Of a stretch of 64,000 bases of DNA, positions 32,757-41,682 are shown piece by piece. The translations under genes and the position numbers were made by a program. Within the stretch, counting starts at the first letter, position 1; each line of letters opens with the position of its first letter. Under the pieces are notes generated by a model. That model saw only the letters and a program-made list of their open reading frames with translations. It did no database searches and had not been told where the DNA came from. The DNA is from Aurantiacibacter sp. MUD61 (lineage in GTDB: Bacteria > Pseudomonadota > Alphaproteobacteria > Sphingomonadales > Sphingomonadaceae), in contig NZ_CP115446.1 of NCBI RefSeq assembly GCF_027912455.1, positions 124,001 to 188,000 of the forward strand, in the 5' to 3' direction.

Positions 32757-33257
32757 TCAACAATCGCCGATCCGCGTACCTTCCTGTATGGCGATCATCT
32801 TGAGCACATGCTGGCTCTGGTCCGGCAGAGTGATAGTACCTTCCATAGTCACGACATCCCGGTGCGTATCGACGGTGAATGTGGACCGCCCCCGGATTTG
32901 CGGATTGTATTCACCACCTGTCCCGGAGATTTCACAGCGGCCCGAATATTCGGCGCTGTCGGTGTCGTGAGTGTACACGGAAAGCTCGCAATACCCACCA
33001 GTGCGGCTGGCAACATCCTCTGCCTGAGCATTGGCATCTGTATAGACCGGCTCACCGCAGCGGCGCTCCGTTCCTTCGAATGCACGCATCTCCGCTGGCA
33101 GATCTTCCGATGCGTAGGCGACTCCGTCGATCGTCACGCTATCGAGCGTGCGGACTTGCTCCCACTCGCCCAGAAGCGGCGGATTCTCCGGAATATCCTG
33201 AGCGCATGAGGCCAACACAGGCAACACCAACAGAATGGCGTATTTCTGACTGAGCAT
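32757..33257 (-). CDS. DUF3617-like lipoprotein (tandem member 3, divergent)
   Basis: A 166-residue lipoprotein with signal MLSQKYAILLVLPVLASCAQ and a beta-rich body (GEWEQVRTLDSVTIDG, RRCGEPVYTD, GGYCELSVYTHD, SGRCEISGTGGEYN) ending GTRIGDC. It keeps the terminal GDC and the spaced cysteines of its neighbours but lacks the PQPGQY start motif, so it is the most diverged copy. GAGGGG precedes the ATG. A 168-bp gap separates it from member 2 and 83 bp from member 4; I see no gene in either. Confidence 0.78.
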   Translation of the reverse strand: MLSQKYAILLVLPVLASCAQDIPENPPLLGEWEQVRTLDSVTIDGVAYASEDLPAEMRAFEGTERRCGEPVYTDANAQAEDVASRTGGYCELSVYTHDTDSAEYSGRCEISGTGGEYNPQIRGRSTFTVDTHRDVVTMEGTITLPDQSQHVLKMIAIQEGTRIGDC

Positions 33258-33340
33258 TTTCTTTCCCCTCAGCTACGAAGATTGGCGGCCCAGGGTAAAG
33301 ATTTGCCGAACTATCCGGCGCGCAGGCTCTTACCCCATCC

Positions 33341-33886
33341 CTAAGCCGGGCAATCGCCCACGCGCTCGGTCTGGTTACGCATCACCATGCGCATGGCCTG
33401 ACCTTCTGCGGTATTTTCCATTTCCATCGTCACCGTCATGTCTTGGCTGGTTTCGGTGATCGTGCCTGCGAAGCTCACCGTACCCGCGCCGCCCTGCCCG
33501 CCATCGCAGCGCATGGAGGCATCAAGCTGGTCGCCATCGACGGTAAAGTCGGTGAAGCTGCATTCGTCCGAATTGTCGCTCATCGCCGTCAGGAATTCCT
33601 GGAATCCGGCATCCGCCTGTTCCTGCGTGATGCAGACCAGCTGTTCCTGCCCCGCACCCATTTCCATAAAGCCGCGTACCATTTCGACCTCTTCGGCAGG
33701 CGCGCCGGGCATATCGAATTCGACGAGCTCCCCGCTTGTGCGATATTGGCCGGGCTGCGGCTTCGCGATGCTTTCAGCCACGGCTGCGACCTGATCGGGA
33801 TCGTTCGGATCGGCCGCCGATTCCGGCCCTCCGCACGCGGTGAGAGCAAAGGCCGAAGCCGCGATACCGAGAACTGCTACACGCAT
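33341..33886 (-). CDS. DUF3617-type lipoprotein (tandem member 4)
   Basis: A 181-residue lipoprotein: MRVAVLGIAASAFALTACGG with lipobox LTAC, an acidic linker, then the DUF3617 pattern AKPQPGQYRTSGELVEFDMP, LVCITQEQADAGFQEF, DGDQLDASMRCDGG and the end ERVGDCPA. AGGGGAG lies 6 nt before the ATG at 33886; the upstream extension to 34018 is antisense to uvrB. It is the first of the four related genes and divergent from uvrB across 86 bp. Function unknown; an envelope role is inferred from export. Confidence 0.83.
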   Translation of the reverse strand: MRVAVLGIAASAFALTACGGPESAADPNDPDQVAAVAESIAKPQPGQYRTSGELVEFDMPGAPAEEVEMVRGFMEMGAGQEQLVCITQEQADAGFQEFLTAMSDNSDECSFTDFTVDGDQLDASMRCDGGQGGAGTVSFAGTITETSQDMTVTMEMENTAEGQAMRMVMRNQTERVGDCPA

Positions 33887-33972
33887 AGGAAACTCCCCTG
33901 AAATCATCTGCACCCATGCTGAAGGGTTCAGAGCGCTTGAGCAAGCACCATTGTGTCCCCATATCGCTGCGC

Positions 33973-36159
33973 ATGGCAGAACTCGTAATCCGTCGCGGTC
34001 TTGAAGAGCCCGATACAACAGGTGAATTCACTCCGCACAAACCCGCACGGCCCGAGAAGTCGCTGCCGGGCAAGAGGTTCAAGCTGGTATCCGAATATGA
34101 GCCTGCAGGCGACCAGCCGACCGCCATCGCAGAACTGGTAGCAGGCGCGCGCGAAGGCGAGAAAACGCAGACGCTGCTCGGCGTGACGGGTTCGGGCAAG
34201 ACCTTCACCATGGCGAAGGTGGTCGAGGAGTTGCAGCGCCCTGCCCTCGTCCTTGCTCCCAACAAGATCCTCGCCGCGCAGCTGTACGGCGAGTTCAAGA
34301 GCTTCTTCCCGGAAAACGCGGTCGAGTATTTCGTCAGCTATTACGATTACTACCAGCCCGAAGCCTATGTCCCTCGCTCCGACACCTATATCGAGAAGGA
34401 AAGCTCGGTTAACGAGGCGATCGACCGGATGCGGCACTCGGCCACCCGTGCGCTGCTGGAGCGGGATGATGTGCTGATCGTAGCGTCCGTCTCCTGCCTC
34501 TACGGTATCGGTTCGGTCGAGACCTATTCGGCCATGATCTTCGACATCAAGAAAGACGACACGGTCGACCAGCGCGAGCTGATCCGCAAGCTCGTCGCCC
34601 TGCAATACAAGCGCAATGACACCGCCTTTGCACGCGGCTGTTTCCGTGTGCGCGGGGACAATCTGGAAATCTTTCCAAGCCACCTTGAAGACACTGCATG
34701 GCGCATCAGCTTCTTCGGTGACGATATCGAGGAAATCGCCGAATTCGATCCGCTGACCGGCAAAAAGGGCGAGGTGCTGGAAAAGGTCCGCGTCTACGCC
34801 AACAGCCACTATGTCACACCCGGCCCGACGATGAAGCAGGCAGCCGAGGCGATCAAATTCGAGTTGCAGGAGCGGCTCAAGGAATTGCACGAGGAAGGCC
34901 GCCTGCTCGAAGCACAGCGGCTCGAACAACGCACCAATTTCGACCTTGAAATGATTGCCGCGACCGGCAGCTGCAACGGGATCGAGAATTATTCGCGCTT
35001 CCTGACCGGTCGCCTTCCCGGCGAACCGCCGCCCACCCTGTTCGAATACTTGCCCGAGAACGCGCTGCTCTTTGTCGATGAAAGCCACCAGACCGTGCCG
35101 CAGATCGGCGCGATGGCGCGCGGAGACCACCGCCGCAAACTGACGCTCGCCGAATACGGCTTCCGGCTGCCCAGCTGTATCGATAACCGCCCGCTGCGTT
35201 TCAACGAGTGGGACGCGATGCGCCCGCAGACCTTCGCCGTGTCGGCAACGCCGGGCAGCTGGGAAATGGAAGAGACCGGCGGTGTCTTCGCAGAGCAGGT
35301 CATCCGCCCCACCGGCCTCATCGATCCGCCGGTCGAGATCAAGCCGGTCGAGGACCAGGTGCAGGACTGCATCGCCGAAGCGAAGGCAACGGCCCAGAAA
35401 GGCTATCGCACGCTGGTGACCACGCTCACCAAGCGCATGGCCGAGGATCTGACGGAGTTCATGCACGAACAGGGCGTGCGCGTGCGCTACATGCACTCCG
35501 ACGTGGAAACGCTGGAGCGTATCGAGCTTATCCGCGACTTGCGGCTGGGCGTTTATGACGTGCTTGTCGGCATCAACCTGCTGCGCGAGGGGCTCGACAT
35601 TCCCGAATGTGGGCTGGTGGCGATCCTCGATGCCGACAAGGAAGGCTTCCTGCGCTCCGAAACAAGCCTCATCCAGACCATCGGCCGCGCCGCGCGCAAT
35701 GTCGATGGCCGCGTGATCCTGTATGCCGACCGTGTCACCGGCAGCATGGAACGCGCGATGGCCGAAACCGAACGCCGCCGTGAAAAGCAGCGCGAATTCA
35801 ACGAAGAGCACGGCATCACCCCAACCACGATCAAGCGCGACATCGCCGATATCGTGGCCCATTCGGCAGCCGCCGACGGAGTGACGGTCGGTACCGGCGA
35901 TGACGAGGTGAACAATCTCGTCGGCCATAATCTGCGCGCCTATATCGAAGACCTCGAAAAACGCATGCGCGCCGCCGCAGCCGATCTCGAATTCGAGGAA
36001 GCCGGTCGCCTGCGTGACGAAATCCGGCGTCTGGAGAATGACGAACTGGGTCTTGGCGATGCGGAGAAAAAGGCGCCTGTCGTGGGCCGATCGAATGAAG
36101 GCCGTCCGGGGACGCGGAAGCTTCGGTATGGCAGGACGCAGCGCAAGTTCGGGAAGTAA
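33973..36159 (+). CDS. uvrB: Excinuclease ABC subunit B
   Basis: UvrB is the damage-verifying helicase-like core of nucleotide excision repair. The 728-residue protein has Walker [14 protein letters not shown] near residue 92. The beta-hairpin region follows with [35 protein letters not shown] supplies the DExH-type box, and the C-terminal helicase motifs include [13 protein letters not shown] and [19 protein letters not shown]. The UVR domain is present at the end ([20 protein letters not shown]). A short basic tail follows. ATG 33973 is favoured over 33916 by homology, although no good ribosome site is visible. No SOS box is visible in its 86-bp upstream gap. Confidence 0.97.
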   Translation: MAELVIRRGLEEPDTTGEFTPHKPARPEKSLPGKRFKLVSEYEPAGDQPTAIAELVAGAREGEKTQTLLGVTGSGKTFTMAKVVEELQRPALVLAPNKILAAQLYGEFKSFFPENAVEYFVSYYDYYQPEAYVPRSDTYIEKESSVNEAIDRMRHSATRALLERDDVLIVASVSCLYGIGSVETYSAMIFDIKKDDTVDQRELIRKLVALQYKRNDTAFARGCFRVRGDNLEIFPSHLEDTAWRISFFGDDIEEIAEFDPLTGKKGEVLEKVRVYANSHYVTPGPTMKQAAEAIKFELQERLKELHEEGRLLEAQRLEQRTNFDLEMIAATGSCNGIENYSRFLTGRLPGEPPPTLFEYLPENALLFVDESHQTVPQIGAMARGDHRRKLTLAEYGFRLPSCIDNRPLRFNEWDAMRPQTFAVSATPGSWEMEETGGVFAEQVIRPTGLIDPPVEIKPVEDQVQDCIAEAKATAQKGYRTLVTTLTKRMAEDLTEFMHEQGVRVRYMHSDVETLERIELIRDLRLGVYDVLVGINLLREGLDIPECGLVAILDADKEGFLRSETSLIQTIGRAARNVDGRVILYADRVTGSMERAMAETERRREKQREFNEEHGITPTTIKRDIADIVAHSAAADGVTVGTGDDEVNNLVGHNLRAYIEDLEKRMRAAAADLEFEEAGRLRDEIRRLENDELGLGDAEKKAPVVGRSNEGRPGTRKLRYGRTQRKFGK

Positions 36160-36190
36160 AGATAAGCTGCGAAAATGTCGCTGTGGTACA

Positions 36191-36218
36191 TTGAAGTTCT
36201 GCGGCAATGACGCATAAT
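36191..36218 (+). promoter_or_regulatory. Sigma-70-like promoter of the Gly-rich lipoprotein gene
   Basis: TTGAAG (36191-36196), a 16-bp spacer, CATAAT (36213-36218), each close to the housekeeping consensus, 47 bp before the ATG at 36266. It is the best promoter match in the 106-bp gap after uvrB. Confidence 0.4.
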
Positions 36219-36265
36219 TCCTCGCGACATCGCCTTGCGAATACAGGCGATTGGAGGGAGGCATT

Positions 36266-37693
36266 ATGAAATTCACCAAAGCAAAAGCCACCCTGTGCGC
36301 GCTCAGCCTAGCGCTTGCCGCTTGCGGAGGCGGCGGCTCAGGTGGGGGCAACAATGGCGGTGGAGGCGGCGGAGGCGGCACGGCGAACACCCCGCCGAGC
36401 TTTACCAACAGCAACGATATTTCTTTCGTCGAGAGCACCACATCCACTGACACACGCACGGTGGTCCAACTCTCCGCGACCGACGTGGACGGCGATCCTG
36501 TGACTTTCGATTTCGTCGCCGGGAAAGATGCCGCACTCTTCAGCTTTGTCGGCGCAGCAGGTGCTGTCGGTTTCAACGATCCGGTCAGCTTCGAAACGCC
36601 GCGCGATGCGAATGGCGACAATGTCTACGAAGTCGATGTCAGCGTGAGCGACGGCACAGCCACGACGCGCCAGACGCTAACGATCACTGTCACCAACGAT
36701 CGCGAAAACCTGCTGGTCACGGAAGTGGCCAACGGCCTCGGGCAGAACGGCCATGTCGAATATATCGACGATACCAACGAGTTGCTCGTGGTAAGCCGCA
36801 ATGGACAGGTTTCTACAGTGGATGCGCAAACCGGTGCGGTGACAAATCATGGCGTCCTTTTCTCCGGCGCTGCCGAAATCGAGGACATGGTCACCGACGG
36901 GAATTTCACCGGAAGCGGCAGGTTTTTTGTCGCCTTTTATGAAGGAAGCAAGCTGACATTGAGCTCCATTCGGCTGAGCGATCTGAGCGAGCGGCGGCTA
37001 TGGCTAAGAGAAGGCCGGGAGTTTTTCGCGTCGCTCGGGCGGCGCGGCAACAATATCCTGCTTGGCCTTTTCGATAACGGCAATTTTGCTCAGTCGCCAA
37101 GTATTCCGGCAGGAAGCATCACCGAATTTCAGTTCTTTGGCAACGGAACCGACCCCTTCGCTACCGTAAACCTAGTTCCACGTGGGTGGGGAGTGAGAAG
37201 CCCGCGCCTCCTTACTTCGACCAATCTGCAAGGCTGGGTGATCGACCAAGGGGCAAGTTTCAACGAGCTTAACCAGGCAGATTTCGAGCTGGGCCAGGCG
37301 GATGCGAATTTCGAATGGCCTTATCGCGATGGCCTCACCGACGTGCAGACCCCGCCTGCAACTTATCCGGGCACATTTGTCAGTCCGGTTCTGGTGCAGG
37401 AAGTCGATACCGATGGTGCTGGCCGCTGGGTGGATGCGTCGGACAGTCTGCAAGGCGATACCTGGTTCGGTGTCGTCGTGATAGCTGATACACGCAGCAA
37501 TATCTGGACTTGGGACCGCAACAATGATGGCCCGCTGGAAAACCGTAATCTCGATTTCTGGGGTGATGTGCCAGAAGCAGACAGGCCGCGCATCGTCTCG
37601 ATGGATGATGGTGACATCGATGTCGGCAATGCCATACCCATCTATATGCTCGGTTTCGATGGTACGCTCTACAGCATTGATCTCAATCCATGA
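36266..37693 (+). CDS. Lipoprotein with Gly-rich tether, cadherin-like domain and beta-propeller-like region
   Basis: A 475-residue lipoprotein. The signal MKFTKAKATLCALSLALAAC ends in a lipobox, followed by a Gly-rich tether (GGGGSGGGNNGGGGGGGG). Residues about 50-150 form a cadherin/Ig-like repeat (LSATDVDGDPVTFDFVAG, NGDNVYEVDVSVSDG). The rest is beta-rich with propeller-like repeats (LLVVSRNGQVSTVDAQTGAV, GRFFVAFYEGSKLTLSSIRL) and ends LGFDGTLYSIDLNP. It resembles surface proteins with sorbosone-dehydrogenase-like propellers, but no catalytic residues are assigned. GGAGGGAGG lies about 7 nt before the ATG. It is not obviously linked to its neighbours. Confidence 0.8.
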   Translation: MKFTKAKATLCALSLALAACGGGGSGGGNNGGGGGGGGTANTPPSFTNSNDISFVESTTSTDTRTVVQLSATDVDGDPVTFDFVAGKDAALFSFVGAAGAVGFNDPVSFETPRDANGDNVYEVDVSVSDGTATTRQTLTITVTNDRENLLVTEVANGLGQNGHVEYIDDTNELLVVSRNGQVSTVDAQTGAVTNHGVLFSGAAEIEDMVTDGNFTGSGRFFVAFYEGSKLTLSSIRLSDLSERRLWLREGREFFASLGRRGNNILLGLFDNGNFAQSPSIPAGSITEFQFFGNGTDPFATVNLVPRGWGVRSPRLLTSTNLQGWVIDQGASFNELNQADFELGQADANFEWPYRDGLTDVQTPPATYPGTFVSPVLVQEVDTDGAGRWVDASDSLQGDTWFGVVVIADTRSNIWTWDRNNDGPLENRNLDFWGDVPEADRPRIVSMDDGDIDVGNAIPIYMLGFDGTLYSIDLNP

Positions 37694-37796
37694 GGGCGCC
37701 GAGCGACGAACCCCGCCACGCGGCCTGATCACGATCGCGGGGCAAAATCCTGTGATCTCACTTGATTAGCGAAAAGGCCCGCATCATCTGCATGGC

Positions 37797-38393
37797 ATGC
37801 GATCCTGCGCGCTTCTTTTTGTATCTTCACTTGCCCTCACCGCGTGCGAGCGCAGCGCGTCCGAGCCGGTGCCCGATGGCGTGCAACAGGTTGCGATCGA
37901 GGACCTCGGCCCGCCGCAAGCGCGCGCCGATCCTTCGCCCGACACGTCTGGTGCGGGCTGGACGGTGGCGGAGAATGGTCAGGCGATCCTGTTCGGCGAT
38001 CCGGGCGCCGATCCGTGGCTGACACTGGCGTGCGATCTCTCCGAGGAGCCTGCCCGTTTCACCATCATCCGCCATGCAGAGGCATTTCCCGGCCAGAGCG
38101 CGCTGTTTCCTTTCGTTGGCAATGGCATGCGCAGCCGGTTCCTTGCCGATGCGACGCTGGCGCAGAACGCGGACGGCGGCGAATGGCGCTGGGAAGCGGT
38201 GCTGCCTGCCGATGACCCGCAGCTCGATGTCTTTGCCGGCACACGCGATTTGACGGCCACCCTGCCGGGACGCGGGATGCTGGAGATTTCGGGCAGCCGG
38301 ATACCCGGGCAGTTTCTCGACTGGTGCCGTGCGGGTGGAGAAATTGCGGAGCCTGAAGAGGACACCGAAACCGAAGCGGAAAGCGAGAGCTAG
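37797..38393 (+). CDS. Hypothetical lipoprotein
   Basis: A 198-residue predicted lipoprotein, MRSCALLFVSSLALTACERS (lipobox LTAC), with a beta-rich body (NGQAILFGDPGADPWLTLAC, RFTIIRHAEAFPGQSALF, PGRGMLEISGSRIPG). The tail is strongly acidic (EPEEDTETEAESES). I do not recognise the family. Its TAG stop interlocks with the stop of the convergent dsbD-type gene (38390-38393). The 103-bp gap upstream holds complementary C- and G-rich segments but no clear promoter. Confidence 0.72.
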   Translation: MRSCALLFVSSLALTACERSASEPVPDGVQQVAIEDLGPPQARADPSPDTSGAGWTVAENGQAILFGDPGADPWLTLACDLSEEPARFTIIRHAEAFPGQSALFPFVGNGMRSRFLADATLAQNADGGEWRWEAVLPADDPQLDVFAGTRDLTATLPGRGMLEISGSRIPGQFLDWCRAGGEIAEPEEDTETEAESES

Positions 38394-40420
38394 TCCGCAG
38401 CCTGAGCCCGTTCGACCAGACTGTTTGGCGTTAGAACCTGCGGCAATTGCTCGCCTTCGCCGCCCGCGGGGAACCAGATATACAGCGGCACACCGGCAAC
38501 GGCCCATTGCTCCAGATAGCGCGTGATCTCCGGATCGGCCCTAGTCCAATCACCGCGCATCGCAATCACGTCTGCGTCTTCGAAAGCCGCGCGGGTTGCC
38601 TCCCGCTCGATCGCCACGCCTTCATTCACTTTGCAGCTGACGCACCAATCGGCGGTGAACCAGAGGAAGACCGGCTGGCCTGATGCACGCGCCTCGGCCA
38701 GCGCCTGCTCGCTGAAGGCCACCGGCTCTAGCACGCTTTCCTCCGCCATGCTCGCAGCCTCATCCACGCGGAACGGTGTGGCGATCAGGAAATAGGCGGG
38801 GATGATGAGCAGGATTGCTTTCATCGCAGGCGCCGCGCGGCCGAAGGAGCCGAACAGCACCGCAAGCGTCACCCCAGCGCCAAGTGCGCTAAAGGCAAAA
38901 TGCATGCCGCCCAGCCGCCATGCGAGCCAGACCAGCGCGATCGCGGTCAGCCCCATCGGTGCGGCCATGATTTTGCGGAATTTCTCCATCCACGGGCCCG
39001 GCTTGGGTAAGCGGCTGCGCAGCGCCGGTATGAAACCCAGCAACAGGAAAGGCAGCGCGAGTCCTAATCCCAATGCGGCGAACAACAACAGCGCCTGCGG
39101 GACGGGAAGCAAGAGCGCCGCGCCAAGCGCTGCGGCCATGAAAGGACCGGTGCATGGAGTGGCGACAACTGCCGCCAGCAGGCCCGTCGCAAAGGCGCTC
39201 CCGCGCCCACCGGTGCGGATCGGCATGCTGGGTATTTCGAAGAAGCCGGCAAGATTGGCCGTGATCAGCACCGCGAGCACCAACAGCGCGGCCACTACCA
39301 GCGGTTGTTGCAATTGGAACGCCCAGCCCACTTGCTCTCCCGCCGCGCGCAGGGCCAGCATCAGCGCGCCGAGCGCCAGCACCGCCAGCAAGACCCCCGC
39401 CGTGTAGGCGAGCCCCTCACGCCGCGCCTGCCCTTCGCTTTCGCCTGCGCGCGCCAGCGTCAGCGCTTTCAGGCTCAGGATGGGGAAGACGCAGGGCATC
39501 AGATTGAGCAGCAATCCGCCGAGTAGCGCTCCGCCCAGCAGGAGCGGCAGCGGGCTGCTGGAAAGCGATCCGCCAATCGGTGTTCCGCCTGTCGGCACTT
39601 CGCCGGGACCTGCTGCAAAGCGCACACCATTGCCCGCATCATCGAAAGCGAGAATGCCGCTCAGCGCGTCATGCTCGGCCCGCAGCTGGCCGCGCTGGAG
39701 CTCCACGACCAGCATATCGCCATTGCGGAAGAAGCGCTGCTGCGCGCCATAGTCCACGGTGTCGCGGTTCTCTATGAACACATGCGGCGCGGGCAATTCA
39801 ACGCCCTCGGCCAGTGGAATGGCGAGCCGCGTGAGATTGTCGGTGAACGCGAAACTGCCCTGTTGGTCCAGCAGAGGAGGGATCACAGCGCGATGCGTAT
39901 CGAATTGCGCGTCGAGCGCCGCGCCTTGCTGCGGGAAGCGCAGGGACAGCGTTGCCTGCTCCGGAATGCACAGTTCGTCCGAACAGGCGAGCCAGCGCGC
40001 GTCCAGAGTAACATTGCCGCCCGGATCATCGCCCACTTCAAGCGGGATCAGGACCGCATAATCATCCTTGTAGGCGTGATTGGCGATGTTGAAGAGCGTG
40101 AGGACGTGCGGCACCGGATACAGCGGCTCGCCCGCTTGCCAGCCTTCGGGCAATTGCCATTCGAGCTCCATGCCGAGGCCCGCCTCGCCCGGATTTGACC
40201 AATATCCGTGCCAGCCTTCATTCGGACTGAAGCGCAGCGCGACCCACAGGGTCTCTCCGGCGACAGGCGCATTCTCCGCCACGAGATCGGCGGAAATCTG
40301 GTTTTCCCGCTGGGCCTGGGCCGCCGCAGGTGCGCTCGCCCCTGCCAGCATGAGCGCGGGCACCAGCACAGCAAGCACCAGCCGCCACAACAATAGGCCA
40401 AAGGATAGACTTGCCTGCAT
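38390..40420 (-). CDS. DsbD/ScsB-type thiol:disulfide interchange protein
   Basis: A 676-residue inner-membrane electron conduit that passes cytoplasmic thioredoxin electrons to periplasmic thiols. It has a signal peptide (ALMLAGASAPAAAQA) and an N-terminal periplasmic domain with WLACSDELCIPEQ. An eight-helix transmembrane core carries paired cysteines in LMPCVFPILSLKALTL and VATPCTGPFMAAALGA. The C-terminal thioredoxin domain has FLWFTADWCVSCKVNEG. All three redox pairs are therefore present. The start may be ATG 40420 or GTG 40432; neither has a strong ribosome site. It is divergent from a UbiH-type gene with only 27 nt between starts. Confidence 0.92.
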   Translation of the reverse strand: MQASLSFGLLLWRLVLAVLVPALMLAGASAPAAAQAQRENQISADLVAENAPVAGETLWVALRFSPNEGWHGYWSNPGEAGLGMELEWQLPEGWQAGEPLYPVPHVLTLFNIANHAYKDDYAVLIPLEVGDDPGGNVTLDARWLACSDELCIPEQATLSLRFPQQGAALDAQFDTHRAVIPPLLDQQGSFAFTDNLTRLAIPLAEGVELPAPHVFIENRDTVDYGAQQRFFRNGDMLVVELQRGQLRAEHDALSGILAFDDAGNGVRFAAGPGEVPTGGTPIGGSLSSSPLPLLLGGALLGGLLLNLMPCVFPILSLKALTLARAGESEGQARREGLAYTAGVLLAVLALGALMLALRAAGEQVGWAFQLQQPLVVAALLVLAVLITANLAGFFEIPSMPIRTGGRGSAFATGLLAAVVATPCTGPFMAAALGAALLLPVPQALLLFAALGLGLALPFLLLGFIPALRSRLPKPGPWMEKFRKIMAAPMGLTAIALVWLAWRLGGMHFAFSALGAGVTLAVLFGSFGRAAPAMKAILLIIPAYFLIATPFRVDEAASMAEESVLEPVAFSEQALAEARASGQPVFLWFTADWCVSCKVNEGVAIEREATRAAFEDADVIAMRGDWTRADPEITRYLEQWAVAGVPLYIWFPAGGEGEQLPQVLTPNSLVERAQAAD

Positions 40421-40447
40421 ATGCCCGCACACCTAGGTAGCTTGGCG

Positions 40448-41662
40448 ATGGCGGACAAGCGCGAACTCCTGATCCTTGGTGGCGGCCTCGTGGGTATGAC
40501 CCTCGCACTGGCGGCTGCGCGCAAGGGCATTTCATCGCATGTGGTGGACCGGGCAGACCCGGCGGACCTTCTGGCAGAGGGATTTGACGGGCGCGCTTCG
40601 GCGATTTCGACCGCGAGCTGGAACCTGTTCAAGAATATCGGCCTTGCCGATCAGCTGGAGCCGCATGGCTGCCGGATCGAAAGCATTGCCGTAACTGATA
40701 ATATGCGCCCGGGCCGGATCGATTTCGTGCCCGAAGAACACGAAGGCACGCTTGGGCGGATGTTCGCCAACCGCCAGCTTCGCGTCGCACTGTTCGAAGC
40801 GGCCAAGGATGAGAAGCTCATCAGCTGGCATGCCAAGGCCAATGTGATCGAGCGTCATCGCGGCGAGCATGGCGTGTCGGTCACGCTGGAAGATGGCACC
40901 GTGCTGGAAGCGAGCCTGCTGGTTGGCGCCGAGGGTCGTGGCTCACCCACACGGGATGGCGCCGGCATTTCCATCGCCAAATGGGATTACAGCCACCGCG
41001 CCATCATTCAGGGCCTGATCCACGAAAAGCCGCACGACGGCGTCGCTTGGGAAATATTCTACGAAGCGGGGCCCTTCGCCCTTCTGCCGCTGCTCGATGA
41101 CGATCAGGGCCGCCACCGCTCGGCACTTGTCTGGACCGTTAGCGAGGCGGATGGCGAAGGCGTGATGAAGCTTGGCCCGCGCGCCTTCAAAGCCGAAGTC
41201 GAAAAGCGACTGCACGGCATTTTCGGCGACATCGAACTCAACGGTGGGCGCAGCTCCTACCCGCTGGGTTTCCATCACACGGCCAAAATCGTCGACAATC
41301 GCCTCGCTCTCGTGGGCGATGCTGCACACGGCATCCACCCCATTGCGGGCCAAGGTCTCAATCTCGGCCTGCGCGATGTCGGCGCGCTGGTGCAGGTCAT
41401 TGCGGAAGGTATGCGGATCGGTCTCGATCCGGGCGACGCGCAGGTGCTCGCTCGCTATGAAAAATGGCGCGGTCTCGACAGTTTCATGGTCGCTCTCGCC
41501 ACCGATGGGCTCACCCGCCTGTTCGGCGTTCCGGGCAAAGCCCCAAGCGCCATTCGCCGCATCGGCATGGGCGCAGTGCAGCGTATGCCGACGCTCAAAC
41601 GCTGGTTCATGGATGAAGCGCGCGGGATGAGCGGCGATCTGCCCGAATTGCTGAAAGGTTAG
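40448..41662 (+). CDS. UbiH/UbiF/COQ6-type FAD monooxygenase
   Basis: A 404-residue ubiquinone-biosynthesis hydroxylase family flavoprotein. The Rossmann motif is ELLILGGGLVGMTLALAAARK. The DGR-type region follows as EGFDGRASAISTASWNLFKN, and the late FAD motif ALVGDAAHGIHPIAGQGLNL with LGLRDVGAL is highly characteristic of UbiH-like enzymes. Likely role: ring hydroxylation in ubiquinone synthesis; which position (C5, C6 or C1) cannot be told from sequence. ATG 40448 is chosen as the residue nearest to homology. Start codons of this gene and the divergent dsbD-type gene are separated by 27 nt. Confidence 0.9.
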   Translation: MADKRELLILGGGLVGMTLALAAARKGISSHVVDRADPADLLAEGFDGRASAISTASWNLFKNIGLADQLEPHGCRIESIAVTDNMRPGRIDFVPEEHEGTLGRMFANRQLRVALFEAAKDEKLISWHAKANVIERHRGEHGVSVTLEDGTVLEASLLVGAEGRGSPTRDGAGISIAKWDYSHRAIIQGLIHEKPHDGVAWEIFYEAGPFALLPLLDDDQGRHRSALVWTVSEADGEGVMKLGPRAFKAEVEKRLHGIFGDIELNGGRSSYPLGFHHTAKIVDNRLALVGDAAHGIHPIAGQGLNLGLRDVGALVQVIAEGMRIGLDPGDAQVLARYEKWRGLDSFMVALATDGLTRLFGVPGKAPSAIRRIGMGAVQRMPTLKRWFMDEARGMSGDLPELLKG

Positions 41663-41682
41663 GCACCTTCCAAGCGCGTTGC

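Noticed and set aside
33926..33940. Possible SOS box before uvrB (GTTC-N7-TTGA)
   Set aside because: The second half does not match GTTC; only one half-site is present.
33928..36621. 897-residue open frame on the minus strand opposite uvrB
   Set aside because: It mirrors a highly conserved gene; long antisense frames are common in GC-rich DNA, and its translation has no recognisable domain.
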